Shown one piece after another: positions 28,958 to 39,204 of a stretch of DNA of 64,000 bases. Position 1 is the first letter of the stretch; each line of letters starts with the position of its first letter. The stretch is taken from NCBI RefSeq assembly GCF_017310645.1, contig NZ_JAFLRH010000017.1, positions 62,001-126,000 on the forward strand. The letters are read 5' to 3'. This stretch comes from Paradesulfitobacterium ferrireducens (lineage in GTDB: Bacteria; Bacillota; Desulfitobacteriia; Desulfitobacteriales; Desulfitobacteriaceae). The notes beneath the pieces were generated by a model. That model was not told the origin of the DNA. It did no database searches and was given only the letters and a program-made list of their open reading frames with translations. A program made the translations under genes and the position numbers.

Positions 28958-30082
28958 CTAATACGCTTCGATGATCTCCGCGATCCTAATCGCAGCCTTT
29001 CCATCTCCATAAGGATTAATCGCCATGGCCATTTCATCATAGGCTTTTTTGTCACTGAGCAATCGGTAGAGCTCAGCCCGAACGCCTTCGTAAGAGGTGC
29101 CCACCAATGAGACCGTACCTGCCTCTACCGCTTCCGGGCGCTCCGTGGTATCGCGCACCACCAGCACCGGCTTGCCCAATGACGGAGCTTCTTCCTGAAT
29201 CCCGCCTGAATCCGTAAGGATCAAATAGGAGCGGGCCATCAAGTTGACAAACGGCTGGTAGTCCAGCGGTTCAATCAAGTGTACCCGCGGGTGCGCACCC
29301 AACACTTCCTGAACCACCTCGCGCACTGCGGGATTCTTATGCACCGGAAAGATAATAAATGTATCCGGGAATTCCGCCAATATACTTTCTAACGCAAGAT
29401 AGATCTGGCGCATCGGTTCTCCCAGGTTTTCCCGGCGATGGGTCGTGACCATGATCATCCGCCGGTCCTTCTCCGACGCGAGAATCTGCTCAAGATTCGG
29501 ATCACTGAACCGGTAATTGGGAGCGACCGTAGCTAACAGGGCATCAATTACCGTGTTGCCTGTGACGTGAATAGACTCGGGCACGATACCTTCCCTCAGC
29601 AGATTGGCGCGCGCCGTTGCCGTCGGGGCGAAATGAAAGTCTGCCACAGCTCCGGTCAGCTTTCGATTCATCTCTTCAGGGTAGGGTGAGTACTTATTAT
29701 GTGTGCGCAATCCGGCTTCAACATGACCTACCGGAATCCTCTCATAAAAAGCCGCCAGAGCAGCTACAAAGGTGGTCGTCGTATCTCCGTGCACCAGGAC
29801 CAAATCCGGGCGTTCACGGGCAAAAACCCCACCTAAACCGGCAAGCGCTCCGGTGGTGATGGAGGTCAGGGTTTGTCCCGGCTGCATCAAGTCCAAGTCA
29901 TAGTCCGGAGTTATCTTAAATAAATGCAAAACCTGGTCCAGCATCTCCCGGTGCTGGGCAGTAACTGCCACGATACAGCGGATGGAAGCCTTACTTTTTA
30001 ACGCCTGAACCACGGGAGCCATTTTAATTGCTTCCGGCCTGGTGCCAAAGACAACCATGACTTTGCGCGGTGTTTGCACCAC
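28958..30082 (-). CDS. wecB: UDP-N-acetylglucosamine 2-epimerase (non-hydrolysing)
   Basis: This 374-residue cytoplasmic enzyme interconverts UDP-GlcNAc and UDP-ManNAc for wall polymer or linkage-unit synthesis. Family motifs: [12 protein letters not shown] at the N terminus, [17 protein letters not shown], the central HRRENLG and the C-terminal [20 protein letters not shown]. The GTG start follows GGAGG. It lies between comEB (beyond a 700-bp repeat-filled gap) and the atp operon, as mnaA does in B. subtilis. Possibly monocistronic, because repeats separate it from the upstream genes. Confidence 0.95.
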   Translation of the reverse strand: MVQTPRKVMVVFGTRPEAIKMAPVVQALKSKASIRCIVAVTAQHREMLDQVLHLFKITPDYDLDLMQPGQTLTSITTGALAGLGGVFARERPDLVLVHGDTTTTFVAALAAFYERIPVGHVEAGLRTHNKYSPYPEEMNRKLTGAVADFHFAPTATARANLLREGIVPESIHVTGNTVIDALLATVAPNYRFSDPNLEQILASEKDRRMIMVTTHRRENLGEPMRQIYLALESILAEFPDTFIIFPVHKNPAVREVVQEVLGAHPRVHLIEPLDYQPFVNLMARSYLILTDSGGIQEEAPSLGKPVLVVRDTTERPEAVEAGTVSLVGTSYEGVRAELYRLLSDKKAYDEMAMAINPYGDGKAAIRIAEIIEAY

Positions 30083-30109
30083 TTACTCCTCCTGACTCCT
30101 TACAACTCA

Positions 30110-30305
<196 letters not shown>

Positions 30306-30315
30306 ACTCTGCCCT

Positions 30316-30746
30316 GAAAATAGACAAGGGGCAATTACTTAGCGAACCGTAGAGCAGAGGAGCGTCGAGAGCGCAGTTGATTCAGCGTTAAGCAGCGTCA
30401 CGGGACTAGTCCACGGAAACAAGTGCGTTAGTCCGGGCAAGGACTAACGGGACTGATGCCGCGAGTGCCAGGACGGCACAGGAGCGGCGCACTTCAGGTA
30501 TTACCCTAAGGTTTGGCGCTGTAGCTGAATCAACAAGCTCATCCTTCGGCGAACAGCTTCACGCTGTTCGAGCATCCGGCGCGTGGTACGATTATCTCCG
30601 GTGACATGAATCTCCGGTGGAGATTCATGCCGAGGGCGATTCCACAGAGAATACTCACCGCCCGAGGATGATAATCGCCGAAGCCGCACAACACCAGAGA
30701 ATCTCTTCGCGGCGAAGGATGCGGGTAATGCACCTTGGCTATTTTC
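30316..30746 (-). repeat. interspersed palindromic element, long form (element 1)
   Basis: This 431-bp element has core orientation on the minus strand. Ends GAAAATAGACAAGGGG (30316) and CACCTTGGCTATTTTC (30746) are imperfect inverted repeats. It shares with elements at 35736, 41514 and 53000 the conserved GCGCCAAACC and GGGTAATACCTG segments and CGACGCTCCTCTGCTC. The long form has extra hairpins absent from the short copies. The flank beyond the right end carries a GCCGC-ata-GCGGC hairpin. Short ORFs inside it are not believable genes. Confidence 0.85.
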
Positions 30747-30790
30747 ATCCATCAGTGGTGCCGCATAGCGGCATGGGAGTCTGACTCCTC

Positions 30791-31246
30791 CTAATCTGTC
30801 AGCTGCACCAGCTCCAACCCGGCTTCCTCCGCCATGGCCAGGGCCAGTTTATCCGGATAGGAGATTTCATAGACCACGCGCTTGATGCCCGCATTAATCA
30901 GCATCTTTGTACACAGCACACAAGGCTGTACGGTCGTATAAACATCCGCGCCGTCAATGGCCACTCCATGTTTGGCTGCCTGAATTAAGGCATTCTGCTC
31001 GGCATGGACAGCCCTGCACATTTCGTGCCTCTCTCCGGAAGGAATGGCCAGGCTTTCACGCAGGCACCCCACCTCGGCGCAATGTTTAAGGCCGGAAGGG
31101 CTGCCATTATAGCCCGTGCTCAAAATCTGCCTGTCTTTGACAATAACCGCTCCAACCTGACGGCGCAGGCAAGTGGAGCGGCCCCTGACCACCCGGGCCA
31201 GCTCCATAAAATAACTGTCCCAACTCGGGCGTTTCAGCTCAGTCAT
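30791..31246 (-). CDS. comEB: deoxycytidylate deaminase (ComEB-type)
   Basis: This 151-residue zinc-dependent cytosine deaminase-fold enzyme has HAEQNAL with the catalytic Glu and the PCVLC motif supplying two zinc cysteines. An N-terminal extra cysteine segment ([14 protein letters not shown]) is typical of dCMP deaminases. It converts dCMP to dUMP for thymidylate synthesis. Its ATG overlaps the upp stop (TAATG), so it is translationally coupled to upp, another pyrimidine gene. It is the last gene before the repeat-filled gap upstream of wecB. Confidence 0.93.
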   Translation of the reverse strand: MTELKRPSWDSYFMELARVVRGRSTCLRRQVGAVIVKDRQILSTGYNGSPSGLKHCAEVGCLRESLAIPSGERHEMCRAVHAEQNALIQAAKHGVAIDGADVYTTVQPCVLCTKMLINAGIKRVVYEISYPDKLALAMAEEAGLELVQLTD

Positions 31247-31875
31247 TATTTCGTACCAAATAAACGATCCCCGGCATCACCCAACCCAGGGACAATATAA
31301 CCGTGATCATTGAGGCATTCGTCAACCGCTGCCACAAAAATGTCTACATCCGGATGGCTTTCCTGCACAGCCTTAATCCCTTCCGGCGCAGCAATTAAAC
31401 ACATTAATTTTATATTGCGGACCCGCCGCTCCTTTAGAAAACTGATGGCCGCGGCAGCTGAACCGCCGGTAGCCAGCATGGGATCAATCACGATCAAATC
31501 CCGCTCCGACACATCGGATGGGAGCTTGCAGTAATATTCCACCGGTTTTAAAGTTTCCGGGTCACGGTAAAGGCCAACATGCCCTACCTTAGCCGCCGGA
31601 ATTAACCTTAACATCCCATCAACCATACCCAACCCGGCTCTTAAAATCGGCACCAGTCCTACTTTGCGGCCGGAGATCATCTTGGTCTTGGCGATACTGA
31701 CCGGGGTTTTCACTTCAACTTCCTGAAGCGGGAAATCACGGGTGACTTCATAGGCCATGAGCATGGCCACTTCTTCTACCAGTTCCCGGAAGTCTTTAGA
31801 ACCCGTATTTTCATCCCGGATCAGGGCCAGTTTATGCTGGATCAAGGGATGCTCAAGGACGTGTACTGCTGACAA
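31246..31875 (-). CDS. upp: uracil phosphoribosyltransferase
   Basis: This 209-residue salvage enzyme makes UMP from uracil and PRPP. The PRPP-binding loop [12 protein letters not shown], the [10 protein letters not shown] motif and the uracil-binding C-terminal [12 protein letters not shown] are all present. The start is TTG with GGAG about 10 bp upstream. It is placed between glyA and comEB, as upp follows glyA in B. subtilis. Full length. Confidence 0.96.
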   Translation of the reverse strand: MSAVHVLEHPLIQHKLALIRDENTGSKDFRELVEEVAMLMAYEVTRDFPLQEVEVKTPVSIAKTKMISGRKVGLVPILRAGLGMVDGMLRLIPAAKVGHVGLYRDPETLKPVEYYCKLPSDVSERDLIVIDPMLATGGSAAAAISFLKERRVRNIKLMCLIAAPEGIKAVQESHPDVDIFVAAVDECLNDHGYIVPGLGDAGDRLFGTK

Positions 31876-31949
31876 GGCCGGTCAACTCCTCTAACTTTTA
31901 TTGAGGTATTCTGAATTCAGTAATTAGAATTCAGAATACCTCCTGGCTT

Positions 31950-33206
31950 CTAATCAAGATTAGGATAAAGCGGGAACTCCCGGCAGAGAGCATTTACGAT
32001 CTCCCGCGCCTTCGCCAGTTTATCAGGTTCATCCTGTGCGGTCAAGGCCATATCGATCGCTTCTGCGATCCCCTCCATGGCCGCCGGATTCATGCCACGG
32101 GAGGTAGCGGCCGGAGTCCCGATGCGAATGCCGCTGGTCACAAACGGACTGGCTGTATCAAAAGGAATGGTATTCTTGTTCACCGTGATGCCGACTTCAT
32201 CGAGAATATGCTCGGCATCTTTCCCAGTAAGGTCCTTCGGGCGCACATCCACCAGCATCAGATGGTTATCCGTGCCTCCGGAGACCAGCCTGAACCCTTT
32301 AGCCGTGAGCGCCTGAGCCAGTGCCTGGGCATTGTCAATAATCCGCTGCTGGTATTCCTTAAACTCGGGCTTAAGCGCTTCCCCAAAGGCCACGGCCTTG
32401 GCCGCAATGACATGCATTAAAGGCCCGCCTTGAATACCGGGGAAAATCGCTTTGTCAATGGCCTGGGCATGCTCCTGGCGGCAGAGAATCAGCCCCCCGC
32501 GCGGGCCGCGCAGGGTTTTATGCGTGGTGGAAGTCACGAAATGCGCATAGGGCACCGGATTGGGATGAAGTCCGGCAGCTACAAGACCGGCGATATGGGC
32601 CATATCCACCATAAAATAAGCCTCTACCTCATCTGCAATCTCCCGTAAGCGCGCAAAGTCAAACTTGCGCGGATAGGCACTGGCACCGGCCACAATCATC
32701 CGGGGCTTGTGTTCCAGCGCCAGGGAGCGCACTTCCTCATAGTCAATCTGCTCCGTCTCTTTATTTACCCCATAGGGAACAAAGTTAAAATAGACTCCGG
32801 AAATATTAACGGGGCTTCCGTGGGTGAGATGCCCGCCGTGGGACAGGTTCATGCCTAAAACTGTGTCACCTGGTTTAAGCATGGCGAAGTAAACAGCGGT
32901 ATTGGCCTGCGCTCCGGAATGGGGTTGAACATTGGCATGTTCCGCGCCGAAAATCTCTTTAACCCGGTTTCTGGCCAGGTCTTCCACAACGTCCACATAC
33001 TCGCAGCCGCCGTAGTAACGTTTGCCGGGATAGCCTTCCGCATACTTATTTGTAAGCACTGAACCTTGAGCTGCCATCACAGCCCGGCTCACAAAATTTT
33101 CAGAAGCAATCAGCTCGATTTTGTTCCGTTGGCGCTCTTCCTCCTGCGCTATGGCTTGGGCAACTTCCGGGTCTTGCTCCTCAACCCACCGTTTTATGTA
33201 GTCCAA
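31950..33206 (-). CDS. glyA: serine hydroxymethyltransferase
   Basis: This 418-residue PLP enzyme interconverts serine plus tetrahydrofolate and glycine plus methylene-tetrahydrofolate. PLP lysine motif: [16 protein letters not shown]-terminal [11 protein letters not shown] and substrate loops [13 protein letters not shown] are intact. The start is chosen at TTG 33204-33206, which is spaced 9 bp from AAGGAG and gives the typical N-terminus; a longer frame extends into the ywlG gene. Heptamer repeats lie in the 74-bp gap before upp. Confidence 0.96.
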   Translation of the reverse strand: MDYIKRWVEEQDPEVAQAIAQEEERQRNKIELIASENFVSRAVMAAQGSVLTNKYAEGYPGKRYYGGCEYVDVVEDLARNRVKEIFGAEHANVQPHSGAQANTAVYFAMLKPGDTVLGMNLSHGGHLTHGSPVNISGVYFNFVPYGVNKETEQIDYEEVRSLALEHKPRMIVAGASAYPRKFDFARLREIADEVEAYFMVDMAHIAGLVAAGLHPNPVPYAHFVTSTTHKTLRGPRGGLILCRQEHAQAIDKAIFPGIQGGPLMHVIAAKAVAFGEALKPEFKEYQQRIIDNAQALAQALTAKGFRLVSGGTDNHLMLVDVRPKDLTGKDAEHILDEVGITVNKNTIPFDTASPFVTSGIRIGTPAATSRGMNPAAMEGIAEAIDMALTAQDEPDKLAKAREIVNALCREFPLYPNLD

Positions 33207-33231
33207 TGGTATCCGCTCCTTCTGTTTATTT

Positions 33232-33828
33232 TTACGGGTATTGTGCCCGCGGGCCTCCGATGAGGCGGGGGCGGGTGCGGGCAAGCGTCAGGTGAGCCTG
33301 TCCCAGCGAATGAACGGGCAGGCGTATGGGCACAACCACCGGGCGCAGATGCATCCCGATAAAGGTGTCTCCAATATCTATTCCGGCATGTCCCTGGATT
33401 TTTTCCACCATCACCGGGGAATCGAAGCTCTGCCAGGCCTTGACCGTCATGGCCCCGCCGGCATGAAGCGCGGGCAGAACTGTAACGGCATCCAGATTGT
33501 AATGTTCCACGCAAGCTTCTTCCACCACCAATGCCCGGTTAATATGTTCGCATCCTTGAACCGCCAGAAAAACTTGAGCACTGCGGCAGCGTTCCAAAAG
33601 GGGCGGGAGCAGGATATCAGCTACAGCCATACTGCTTCCCTTCCCAATACGGTGCCCTAAAACTTCACTCGTACTGCAGCCAACCACTAACATCTGCCGG
33701 GGGCGGAGGTTGGCTTGCAAGAAGAAATCATTGAGTACATCTTCCCACACGGAAGCAATTCCGTCCAACAAATCCCGCTCAACTTTAAGTCCATCCCGTT
33801 CATTTTGATCCGGTTGGTCCTTCAACAT
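33232..33828 (-). CDS. ywlG: YwlG/UPF0340 family protein (TIGR01440)
   Basis: This 198-residue conserved Firmicute protein has the family features [11 protein letters not shown], a [10 protein letters not shown] segment and the C-terminal [15 protein letters not shown]. Function is not established in the family, which is genetically tied to rpiB and glyA by conserved gene order. It starts 13 bp after rpiB with GGGAGG before the ATG and is followed by glyA 25 bp on. No signal or membrane segment. Confidence 0.93.
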   Translation of the reverse strand: MLKDQPDQNERDGLKVERDLLDGIASVWEDVLNDFFLQANLRPRQMLVVGCSTSEVLGHRIGKGSSMAVADILLPPLLERCRSAQVFLAVQGCEHINRALVVEEACVEHYNLDAVTVLPALHAGGAMTVKAWQSFDSPVMVEKIQGHAGIDIGDTFIGMHLRPVVVPIRLPVHSLGQAHLTLARTRPRLIGGPRAQYP

Positions 33829-33841
33829 CTGCTCCCTCCCT

Positions 33842-34291
33842 CTAGATTACTTCTCCCCGTTCCACCGCTGTGATTAAATCGACCCGGCGGGCATGGCGGC
33901 CACCGGCAAAATCCGTTTTCAAAAAAATATCCACAATGTCTAATGCCAATCCGACCCCGGTAACTCTGCCCCCAAGTGCTAAAACATTGGCATTGTTATG
34001 TTCCCGCGCCATCCTGGCCGAATAGGTTTCAGTGCAGACCGCAGCCCGGATTCCCGGCACCTTATTAGCTGCCATCGAAATACCCAGGCCTGTCCCACAG
34101 ACGACAATCCCTAAATCCGCCTTCCCGCTGCGGATCGCATCCCCCACCGCAAATCCAAAGCGCGGATAATCCACGGATTCCGTCGAATGCGTCCCCAGGT
34201 CTAGCACCTCTATTCCCTGTCCCTGCACGAAAACCTTAATCTCTTCTTTTAAGTGGTAACCCCCATGGTCTGCTCCCATAGCTACTCTCAA
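33842..34291 (-). CDS. rpiB: ribose-5-phosphate isomerase B
   Basis: This 149-residue LacA/RpiB-family isomerase interconverts ribose-5-P and ribulose-5-P. The N-terminal VAMGADHGGYHLKEE, the CGTGLGISMAANK anion-binding and catalytic-cysteine segment and NANVLALGGRVTG are diagnostic. The start is chosen at TTG 34289-34291, 7 bp from a GGGGGG site. An upstream TTG overlaps that site and would add five residues. Syntenic with B. subtilis ywlF. Confidence 0.94.
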   Translation of the reverse strand: MRVAMGADHGGYHLKEEIKVFVQGQGIEVLDLGTHSTESVDYPRFGFAVGDAIRSGKADLGIVVCGTGLGISMAANKVPGIRAAVCTETYSARMAREHNNANVLALGGRVTGVGLALDIVDIFLKTDFAGGRHARRVDLITAVERGEVI

Positions 34292-34308
34292 GCTGATACC
34301 CCCCAAAA

Positions 34309-34459
34309 CTAAGTACTCAGTACTCAGGAGTCAGTACTCAGGAGGTTTTTGCATTCCTTTTGGGTTTGAGAACCTCAAATATGTGCTGAAATTTCTTCTT
34401 CTCACTCTGAACCCTAAATCCAGAATTCTGACTCCTGACTCCTGTATTCTGACTCCTGC
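34309..34459. repeat. heptamer repeats between ywlE and rpiB
   Basis: Two clusters, 34309-34344 (AGTACTC and GGAGTCA units) and 34421-34459 (GAATTCTG and ACTCCTG units), lie in opposite orientation and could pair with each other. Between and after them no gene is seen up to ywlE at 34524. Similar short clusters lie at about 31913-31944, 35681-35702 and 36075-36110. Confidence 0.8.
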
Positions 34460-34523
34460 AACTTTCATAATGCTATAGTTTAATCCCTTGACCCCTGTTC
34501 TATCCTCAAGGTTTGTCCATTTT

Positions 34524-34979
34524 TTAAGGCTTGTCCGTCTCACCCGGCTGCTGAAGCCTCCGTCTAAAATCCCCAAGCAGTTTCTCAAGCTCAGACGCGC
34601 AGGCGCGGTATTCCTCAACAGACCCGCCCCAAGGATCCGGGACATCCCTTGGGTGATCACTCCACTCTCCCAAACGGACAATCTTATGTTCATACTCCGG
34701 AAAAAGCGCTTTAAGTCTCAATTCATGAGCCTTGGTCATCGGAAGCACCCAATCTGCCGCGGCAACCTCTTCCCGGCTCACTCTACGCGAGCGGTGCACG
34801 CTTAAATCAAGCTCTCGTTCTTGCATCACGGTCATGGCTTCCTGGCTGGCTCCGGAGCCCTCCCAGGCATCCGTGCCTGCAGAACCGATCTCTGCGTCCG
34901 CCCCAAAGATCTGCCCGGCTAAAGCGGCAGCCATTGGACTGCGGCAGGTATTGCCCGTACATACAAACAGGAGCTTCAT
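34524..34979 (-). CDS. ywlE: low-molecular-weight phosphatase, YwlE-type protein-arginine phosphatase
   Basis: This 151-residue LMW-PTP fold protein has the P-loop CTGNTCR at residues 7-13 and the general-acid aspartate in DPWGG. Thr at position 11 is the residue that distinguishes B. subtilis YwlE, an arginine phosphatase opposing McsB, from tyrosine phosphatases, which carry a bulkier residue. This supports an arginine-phosphatase role, although McsB is not encoded in the window. Good AGGAGGG site. It sits between mntP and rpiB, as in the B. subtilis ywl cluster. Confidence 0.9.
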   Translation of the reverse strand: MKLLFVCTGNTCRSPMAAALAGQIFGADAEIGSAGTDAWEGSGASQEAMTVMQERELDLSVHRSRRVSREEVAAADWVLPMTKAHELRLKALFPEYEHKIVRLGEWSDHPRDVPDPWGGSVEEYRACASELEKLLGDFRRRLQQPGETDKP

Positions 34980-35006
34980 TAGACACCCTCCTCGCTCTAA
35001 AAATCA

Positions 35007-35600
35007 CTAAAAGAATAACTTCACCCCAATAAGCAGCAGCGCTAAGCCTCCAAAAAGTTCTGCCCTTTCCCCGGCCCGCCTACCTAAGAACCGGCCCAAA
35101 ACCAGTCCGGTCCCGGTCATCAGTCCAGCCACAACCCCCATGGTTAAAACGGTCTGAACAATTGTACTGCCCAGGGTTCCCAAGGAAAATCCGACGCTCA
35201 GGGCATCCAGGCTTACACTGAATCCCAAGGCATAGATTCCATACCCGTTCAAAGAAACTCCCGGCGGCATTCCCCGCGGCTGTAAAAGCCGGCGGGCCTC
35301 CGCTAAAGGCGCGCTTTCCCGAGTGGGCCTGAGAACATGATAAAGCATTTTGCCGCCTAAGCCAATAAGGATGAACGCTCCTAAGGCACGAGCCAGCCTG
35401 CCCAAAAATAATCCCAGTGTTTGCCCGGCCACCAGACCGATAAGGGGCATGAACACATGAAAAATTGCAACCAGCACAGACAAGCGCACGATCATGCGCT
35501 TTGAGATCCCCACCAGCCCGATGGCGATGGCCAGAGAAAAGGCATCGGCGCCCAAGGCTACGGAAACAGCTAATACCCATGCAAGATTCAACCCACGCAC
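35007..35600 (-). CDS. mntP: MntP-family manganese efflux pump
   Basis: This 197-residue protein has six predicted membrane helices and the duplicated family motif with membrane aspartates: ADAFSLAIAIG near the N terminus and SLDALSVGFSLG in the second half. MntP exports Mn2+. The start is GTG. It is located 27 bp before ywlE and corresponds to B. subtilis ywlD. Membrane localisation is clear; metal specificity is from the family. Confidence 0.88.
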   Translation of the reverse strand: MRGLNLAWVLAVSVALGADAFSLAIAIGLVGISKRMIVRLSVLVAIFHVFMPLIGLVAGQTLGLFLGRLARALGAFILIGLGGKMLYHVLRPTRESAPLAEARRLLQPRGMPPGVSLNGYGIYALGFSVSLDALSVGFSLGTLGSTIVQTVLTMGVVAGLMTGTGLVLGRFLGRRAGERAELFGGLALLLIGVKLFF

Positions 35601-35735
35601 CCCCCATATTTTATATGCCCGCAGGTGCGTGTTCGATGCTCAGCATATTTTATGCGTAACTATTCAGGTCATGTAATCAGGAGACAGAAGTCAGGAGTCA
35701 GACTCCCATGCCGCTATGCGGCACCACTGATGGAT

Positions 35736-35922
35736 GAAAATAGCCAAGGTGCATTACCCGCTCACCACGCGCCGGAGCTGTTCGCTTGTTGATTCAGCTA
35801 CAGCGCCAAACCTTAGGGTAATACCTGAAGTGAACCGTGACGCTGCTTAACGCTGAATCAACTGCGCTCTCGACGCTCCTCTGCTCTACGGTTCGCTAAG
35901 TAATTGCCCCTCGTCTATTTTC
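35736..35922 (+). repeat. interspersed palindromic element, short form (element 2)
   Basis: This 187-bp element lies in the 521-bp gap between mntP and ywlC. The ends pair as GAAAATAG/CTATTTTC and continue as an imperfect stem. An inner perfect 11-bp helix GTTGATTCAGC/GCTGAATCAAC encloses the conserved GCGCCAAACC and GGGTAATACCTG region. The left flank carries the GCCGC-tat-GCGGC hairpin and an ATCAGTGG-type sequence. The remainder of the gap (35923-36121) holds heptamer repeats only. Confidence 0.85.
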
Positions 35923-36074
35923 AGGGCAGAATAATGAACTGACGAAATAGAACCGATGAATTTTGGAGTTTAAGCAGCTTTTCTTTTCATAAAAATATAT
36001 TTGGCAAGCGTAAAGCCCAATTACTGTGTAATGGAAATCCCCAAACTCATATGCTCCTTGTTTTAATGCCCGAT

Positions 36075-36110
36075 GTATTCTGAATTCTGACTCCTGAATC
36101 CTGAATACCT
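36075..36110. repeat. heptamer repeat cluster upstream of mntP
   Basis: GAATTCTG, ACTCCTG and AATCCTG units occur in tandem, the same family as at 30.1, 34.3, 41.3 and 42.8 kb. Confidence 0.7.
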
Positions 36111-36121
36111 AATAGTTACTA

Positions 36122-37168
36122 CTATACCCTAATTACCTTATGCCCTGAGGCTTTGTCCAGCCTGTTCATGATGGCCAGTCCCAGCCCTCCCTCATCAAAG
36201 CCTTCCGCCAGAATCAGCTCCATACCCCGTTGGTCGCAGAGCCTCAGCCCGGCAAAAAGGCTGGCAGCAACCTCCTGCGGCTGTGTCCGGGAACCCAGGA
36301 CATAGAGAAGGTCCGGTTGTTCCAGCTGAAGTTGAGGCGCACTTTCCAAGGTGCAGAGAATTGCTATTCTCTTGTGCTGGTAACGCCCGATTTTAATTTC
36401 CTCACTCATCCGGTCAAGTACATGGTCCTTAGGCCCAACCACCACATACATCTCCCCCCGGGGGGCATAATGCCTGTATTTTAAACCCGGCGCCCGGGGA
36501 ACACCGGTCACACTGGGTCGGTCCAATTCAACCGGTCCCAGCACCTTTTCCAAATCTTCCTTGGCCAGGCCGCCCGGGCGCAAGATCACCGGCACATCCC
36601 CGCTCACATCCAAAACGGTGGATTCCAGCCCCACGTTGCAGCTCCCGGCATCCAAAATAAGCGGAATCCGCCCGCGCATATCTTCCCATACATGGGATCC
36701 GGTCGTCGGGCTGGGCCTGCCGGACAGATTGGCGCTGGGAGCGGCCAGCGGGAGCCCGCCGGCCTCGATCAAAGCCAGGGCCACCGGATGGTCGGGCATA
36801 CGGACGGCTACCGTGTTCAAACCGGCAGTAACCCGGTCCGGAATCCGTTCATTCTTTGGAAACACCAAGGTAAGCGGACCCGGCCAAAAGGTACGGGCAC
36901 AGATTTCCGCCGCCGGCGTCCAATGGGCAATGATCTCATCAACCATCTTCGGACGGCTGACATGAACGATTAAGGGATTATCCTGAGGCCGGCCTTTCAC
37001 CTCAAAGATACGCGCACAGGCTTCTGCATCCAAGGCATTGGCCCCCAAGCCATATACTGTTTCCGTCGGAAAGGCCACCAGTTCCCCGGCACGCAAGAGT
37101 GCAGCCGCTTCATGCAGAACCGCCGGATCCGGGTGTTCAGGATCTATGTATGCTCTTTTGGTATCCAT
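36122..37168 (-). CDS. ywlC: threonylcarbamoyl-AMP synthase (Sua5/YwlC)
   Basis: This 348-residue Sua5-type protein has an N-terminal YrdC domain (about 1-215) with AFPTETVYGLGANA, KGRPQDNPLIVH and PSANLSGRPSPT, and a C-terminal Sua5 domain. It makes threonylcarbamoyl-AMP from threonine, bicarbonate and ATP for t6A tRNA modification. Clear ATG. It follows prmC by about 80 bp, with a repeat-element fragment in between. Syntenic with B. subtilis ywlC. Confidence 0.95.
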   Translation of the reverse strand: MDTKRAYIDPEHPDPAVLHEAAALLRAGELVAFPTETVYGLGANALDAEACARIFEVKGRPQDNPLIVHVSRPKMVDEIIAHWTPAAEICARTFWPGPLTLVFPKNERIPDRVTAGLNTVAVRMPDHPVALALIEAGGLPLAAPSANLSGRPSPTTGSHVWEDMRGRIPLILDAGSCNVGLESTVLDVSGDVPVILRPGGLAKEDLEKVLGPVELDRPSVTGVPRAPGLKYRHYAPRGEMYVVVGPKDHVLDRMSEEIKIGRYQHKRIAILCTLESAPQLQLEQPDLLYVLGSRTQPQEVAASLFAGLRLCDQRGMELILAEGFDEGGLGLAIMNRLDKASGHKVIRV

Positions 37169-37196
37169 GGTCTTTCGCCTCTTTGCTATTAACAGC

Positions 37197-37281
37197 TGGC
37201 AATCTGCACAGCACGCTCAGCCGCTGCGCTCGCTTAACGCTCCTTTGCTCAGACGGTTCGCTTAGCTTGTGCAGCTTGCCA
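37197..37281. repeat. fragment of the interspersed element overlapping the prmC 3' end
   Basis: TGGCAATCTGCACA (37197-37210) and TGTGCAGCTTGCCA (37268-37281) form a 14-bp inverted repeat with one mismatch. The interior retains the CGCTCCT, TGCTC and GGTTCGCT core segments of the larger elements. The prmC stop codon (37249-37251) and about nine preceding codons lie inside it. Confidence 0.65.
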
Positions 37282-38118
37282 ACCTAACACTACCCGGTCG
37301 CGGCCGGCCAAATCCTGATATACTTTCGTCCTAAACCCTTGTTCATGCAGGATGTCTGTCACGGCTTGAGCCTGATCGTATCCAATTTCCATAATGATTT
37401 TTCCGCCTGGGCGCATGAGCCCCGCGCTTTCCCGAGCCAAACGCCGGTAAAAATCAAGCCCTTCCTCCCCGCCTAAAAAAGCGAGCGCGGGTTCGGCCAT
37501 GATCTCCGGTTCACAGGCCCGATACGCTTCCGGAGAAAGATAAGGGGGATTAGTTACAATCCAGTCCCATTTTTCTCCTGCCGCAGGGTCAAGAAAATCT
37601 CCCTCCCGCCACTCGACCTTCAGTTTCAGGCGTTCGGCATTCAGGCGGGCAACCTCAAGCGCCCCAGGGGAAATATCGATCCCCACCACCCGGGCCTGAG
37701 GGATATAATGAGCCAGGGAGAGGGCCAAGGCCCCGCTCCCGGTCGCAACATCCACAATATCAAGCTTCGCGGATGCTTCCCCTTTAGACGACTTAACCAA
37801 TTCTATGACTTTCTCCACTAAGACCTCACTGTCCGCCCGGGGAATCAGCACCCGTTCATCCACATAGAACTCCAGGCCCATAAATTCCTGGCGTCTGGTC
37901 AGATATTGGAGAGGGATGCGGGCAGCCCGCCGTTCGATTAAATCCCGGTATGCGCTGACTTGCTGCCGCTTAACCTCAGTTTCCCGCTCAAGATACAAGC
38001 GCTCCCGTCCCCAGCCTAAGACAAATCCTAATAAAAGGTCAGCATCGAGACGCGCATTTTCAACCCCGGCATCCGCCAGCCTCTTTTCTCCCCAATGCAT
38101 GAGGCCGAGCATGATCAT
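37249..38118 (-). CDS. prmC: peptide chain release factor N5-glutamine methyltransferase
   Basis: This 289-residue SAM-dependent enzyme methylates the GGQ glutamine of RF1 and RF2. SAM-binding [16 protein letters not shown] and the diagnostic NPPY motif (VTNPPYLS) are present, with an N-terminal helical RF-binding domain. The ATG overlaps the prfA stop by 4 bp (ATGA), so it is coupled to its substrate gene. The last nine residues (QAAQAKRTV) are encoded by an intergenic repeat fragment, which suggests the original C-terminus was altered by element insertion. Confidence 0.95.
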   Translation of the reverse strand: MIMLGLMHWGEKRLADAGVENARLDADLLLGFVLGWGRERLYLERETEVKRQQVSAYRDLIERRAARIPLQYLTRRQEFMGLEFYVDERVLIPRADSEVLVEKVIELVKSSKGEASAKLDIVDVATGSGALALSLAHYIPQARVVGIDISPGALEVARLNAERLKLKVEWREGDFLDPAAGEKWDWIVTNPPYLSPEAYRACEPEIMAEPALAFLGGEEGLDFYRRLARESAGLMRPGGKIIMEIGYDQAQAVTDILHEQGFRTKVYQDLAGRDRVVLGWQAAQAKRTV

Positions 38119-39185
38119 CCCACTTCAGCCTTCAAGCGCTCGGCCTGGTCATTGGAAATCAAGGCCTCGATAATCTCGTCTAAGTCTCCCAGCAAAATAG
38201 TATCTAGCCGGTGCAGAGTTAAGCCGATGCGGTGATCCGAAACCCGGCCCTGGGGAAAATTATACGTGCGAATGCGCTCACTCCGGTCTCCGGTTCCAAC
38301 CTGGCTCTTGCGTTCAGACGCAAGCTCTCCCATTTTCTCTTCCTGGGCTTTCTCTAACAGGCGCGCGCGCAGAACCCGCATCGCTTTATCCTTATTCTTA
38401 TGCTGAGATTTCTCATCCTGACAGGATACCACAATCCCAGTCGGCAAGTGCGTCACCCGAACCGCGGATTGGGTCGTATTCACAGACTGTCCTCCCGGGC
38501 CGCTGGAACAGAAAATGTCAATACGGATATCATTCGGATTGATATCCACCTCAACCTCGTCTGCCTCCGGCAGCACCGCTACGGTCGCCGTGGACGTATG
38601 AATCCTTCCTCCGGATTCCGTCACCGGAATCCGCTGCACCCGGTGCACGCCGCTTTCAAACTTAAGTTTGCTGTAAGCTCCCTGGCCGGCCACCAGGACG
38701 ATGATTTCTTTAAACCCTCCAATGTCGGTATAGCTTGCGCTAAGCAACTCGGTTTTCCACCCTTGGCGCTCAGCATAGCGGGTATACATCTTGAAAAGAT
38801 CTCCCGCAAACAGGGCAGCCTCTTCTCCCCCGGCACCGGCCCGGATCTCGATGATCACATTCTTGTCATCATTCGGATCTTTGGGCAGCAGCAGGACTTT
38901 GAGGCGCTGTTCGAGTTTCTCAGCCCGTTCGCTTAATTCTTCATGCTCCAGTTCAGCCAGTTCACGCAGCTCTTGCTCCGGTTTCTCCTGGAGCAAAGCT
39001 TCCGTATCTTCTTTTTGGCGCAAAACTTCTTTATACTCGCGGTAAGCCTCGACGATTTCCGTAAGCCCGGCCTGCGCTTTGGCGTATTTCTGCCATTCAC
39101 TCTGGTCAGCCAGAACATCCGGACTGCTCAGTAACTCGGTCAGTTCATCATATTTTTTTTCGATCTCTGTTAGCCTGTTTAACAT
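38115..39185 (-). CDS. prfA: peptide chain release factor 1
   Basis: This 356-residue class I release factor has the GGQ loop ([20 protein letters not shown]) that triggers peptidyl-tRNA hydrolysis. The anticodon-like PxT-region segment is a typical RF1 one ([14 protein letters not shown] follows). It recognises UAA and UAG. Full length, ATG start, 19 bp after the yqhQ-like gene. prmC follows with overlap. Confidence 0.96.
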   Translation of the reverse strand: MLNRLTEIEKKYDELTELLSSPDVLADQSEWQKYAKAQAGLTEIVEAYREYKEVLRQKEDTEALLQEKPEQELRELAELEHEELSERAEKLEQRLKVLLLPKDPNDDKNVIIEIRAGAGGEEAALFAGDLFKMYTRYAERQGWKTELLSASYTDIGGFKEIIVLVAGQGAYSKLKFESGVHRVQRIPVTESGGRIHTSTATVAVLPEADEVEVDINPNDIRIDIFCSSGPGGQSVNTTQSAVRVTHLPTGIVVSCQDEKSQHKNKDKAMRVLRARLLEKAQEEKMGELASERKSQVGTGDRSERIRTYNFPQGRVSDHRIGLTLHRLDTILLGDLDEIIEALISNDQAERLKAEVG

Positions 39186-39204
39186 CTAATCACCCCGAAT
39201 ATGA

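Noticed and set aside
30501-30752. Short ORFs of 60-83 codons inside the interspersed elements (also 53011-53237)
   Set aside because: They change frame and sequence between copies, whereas the helices are conserved, so coding is unlikely.
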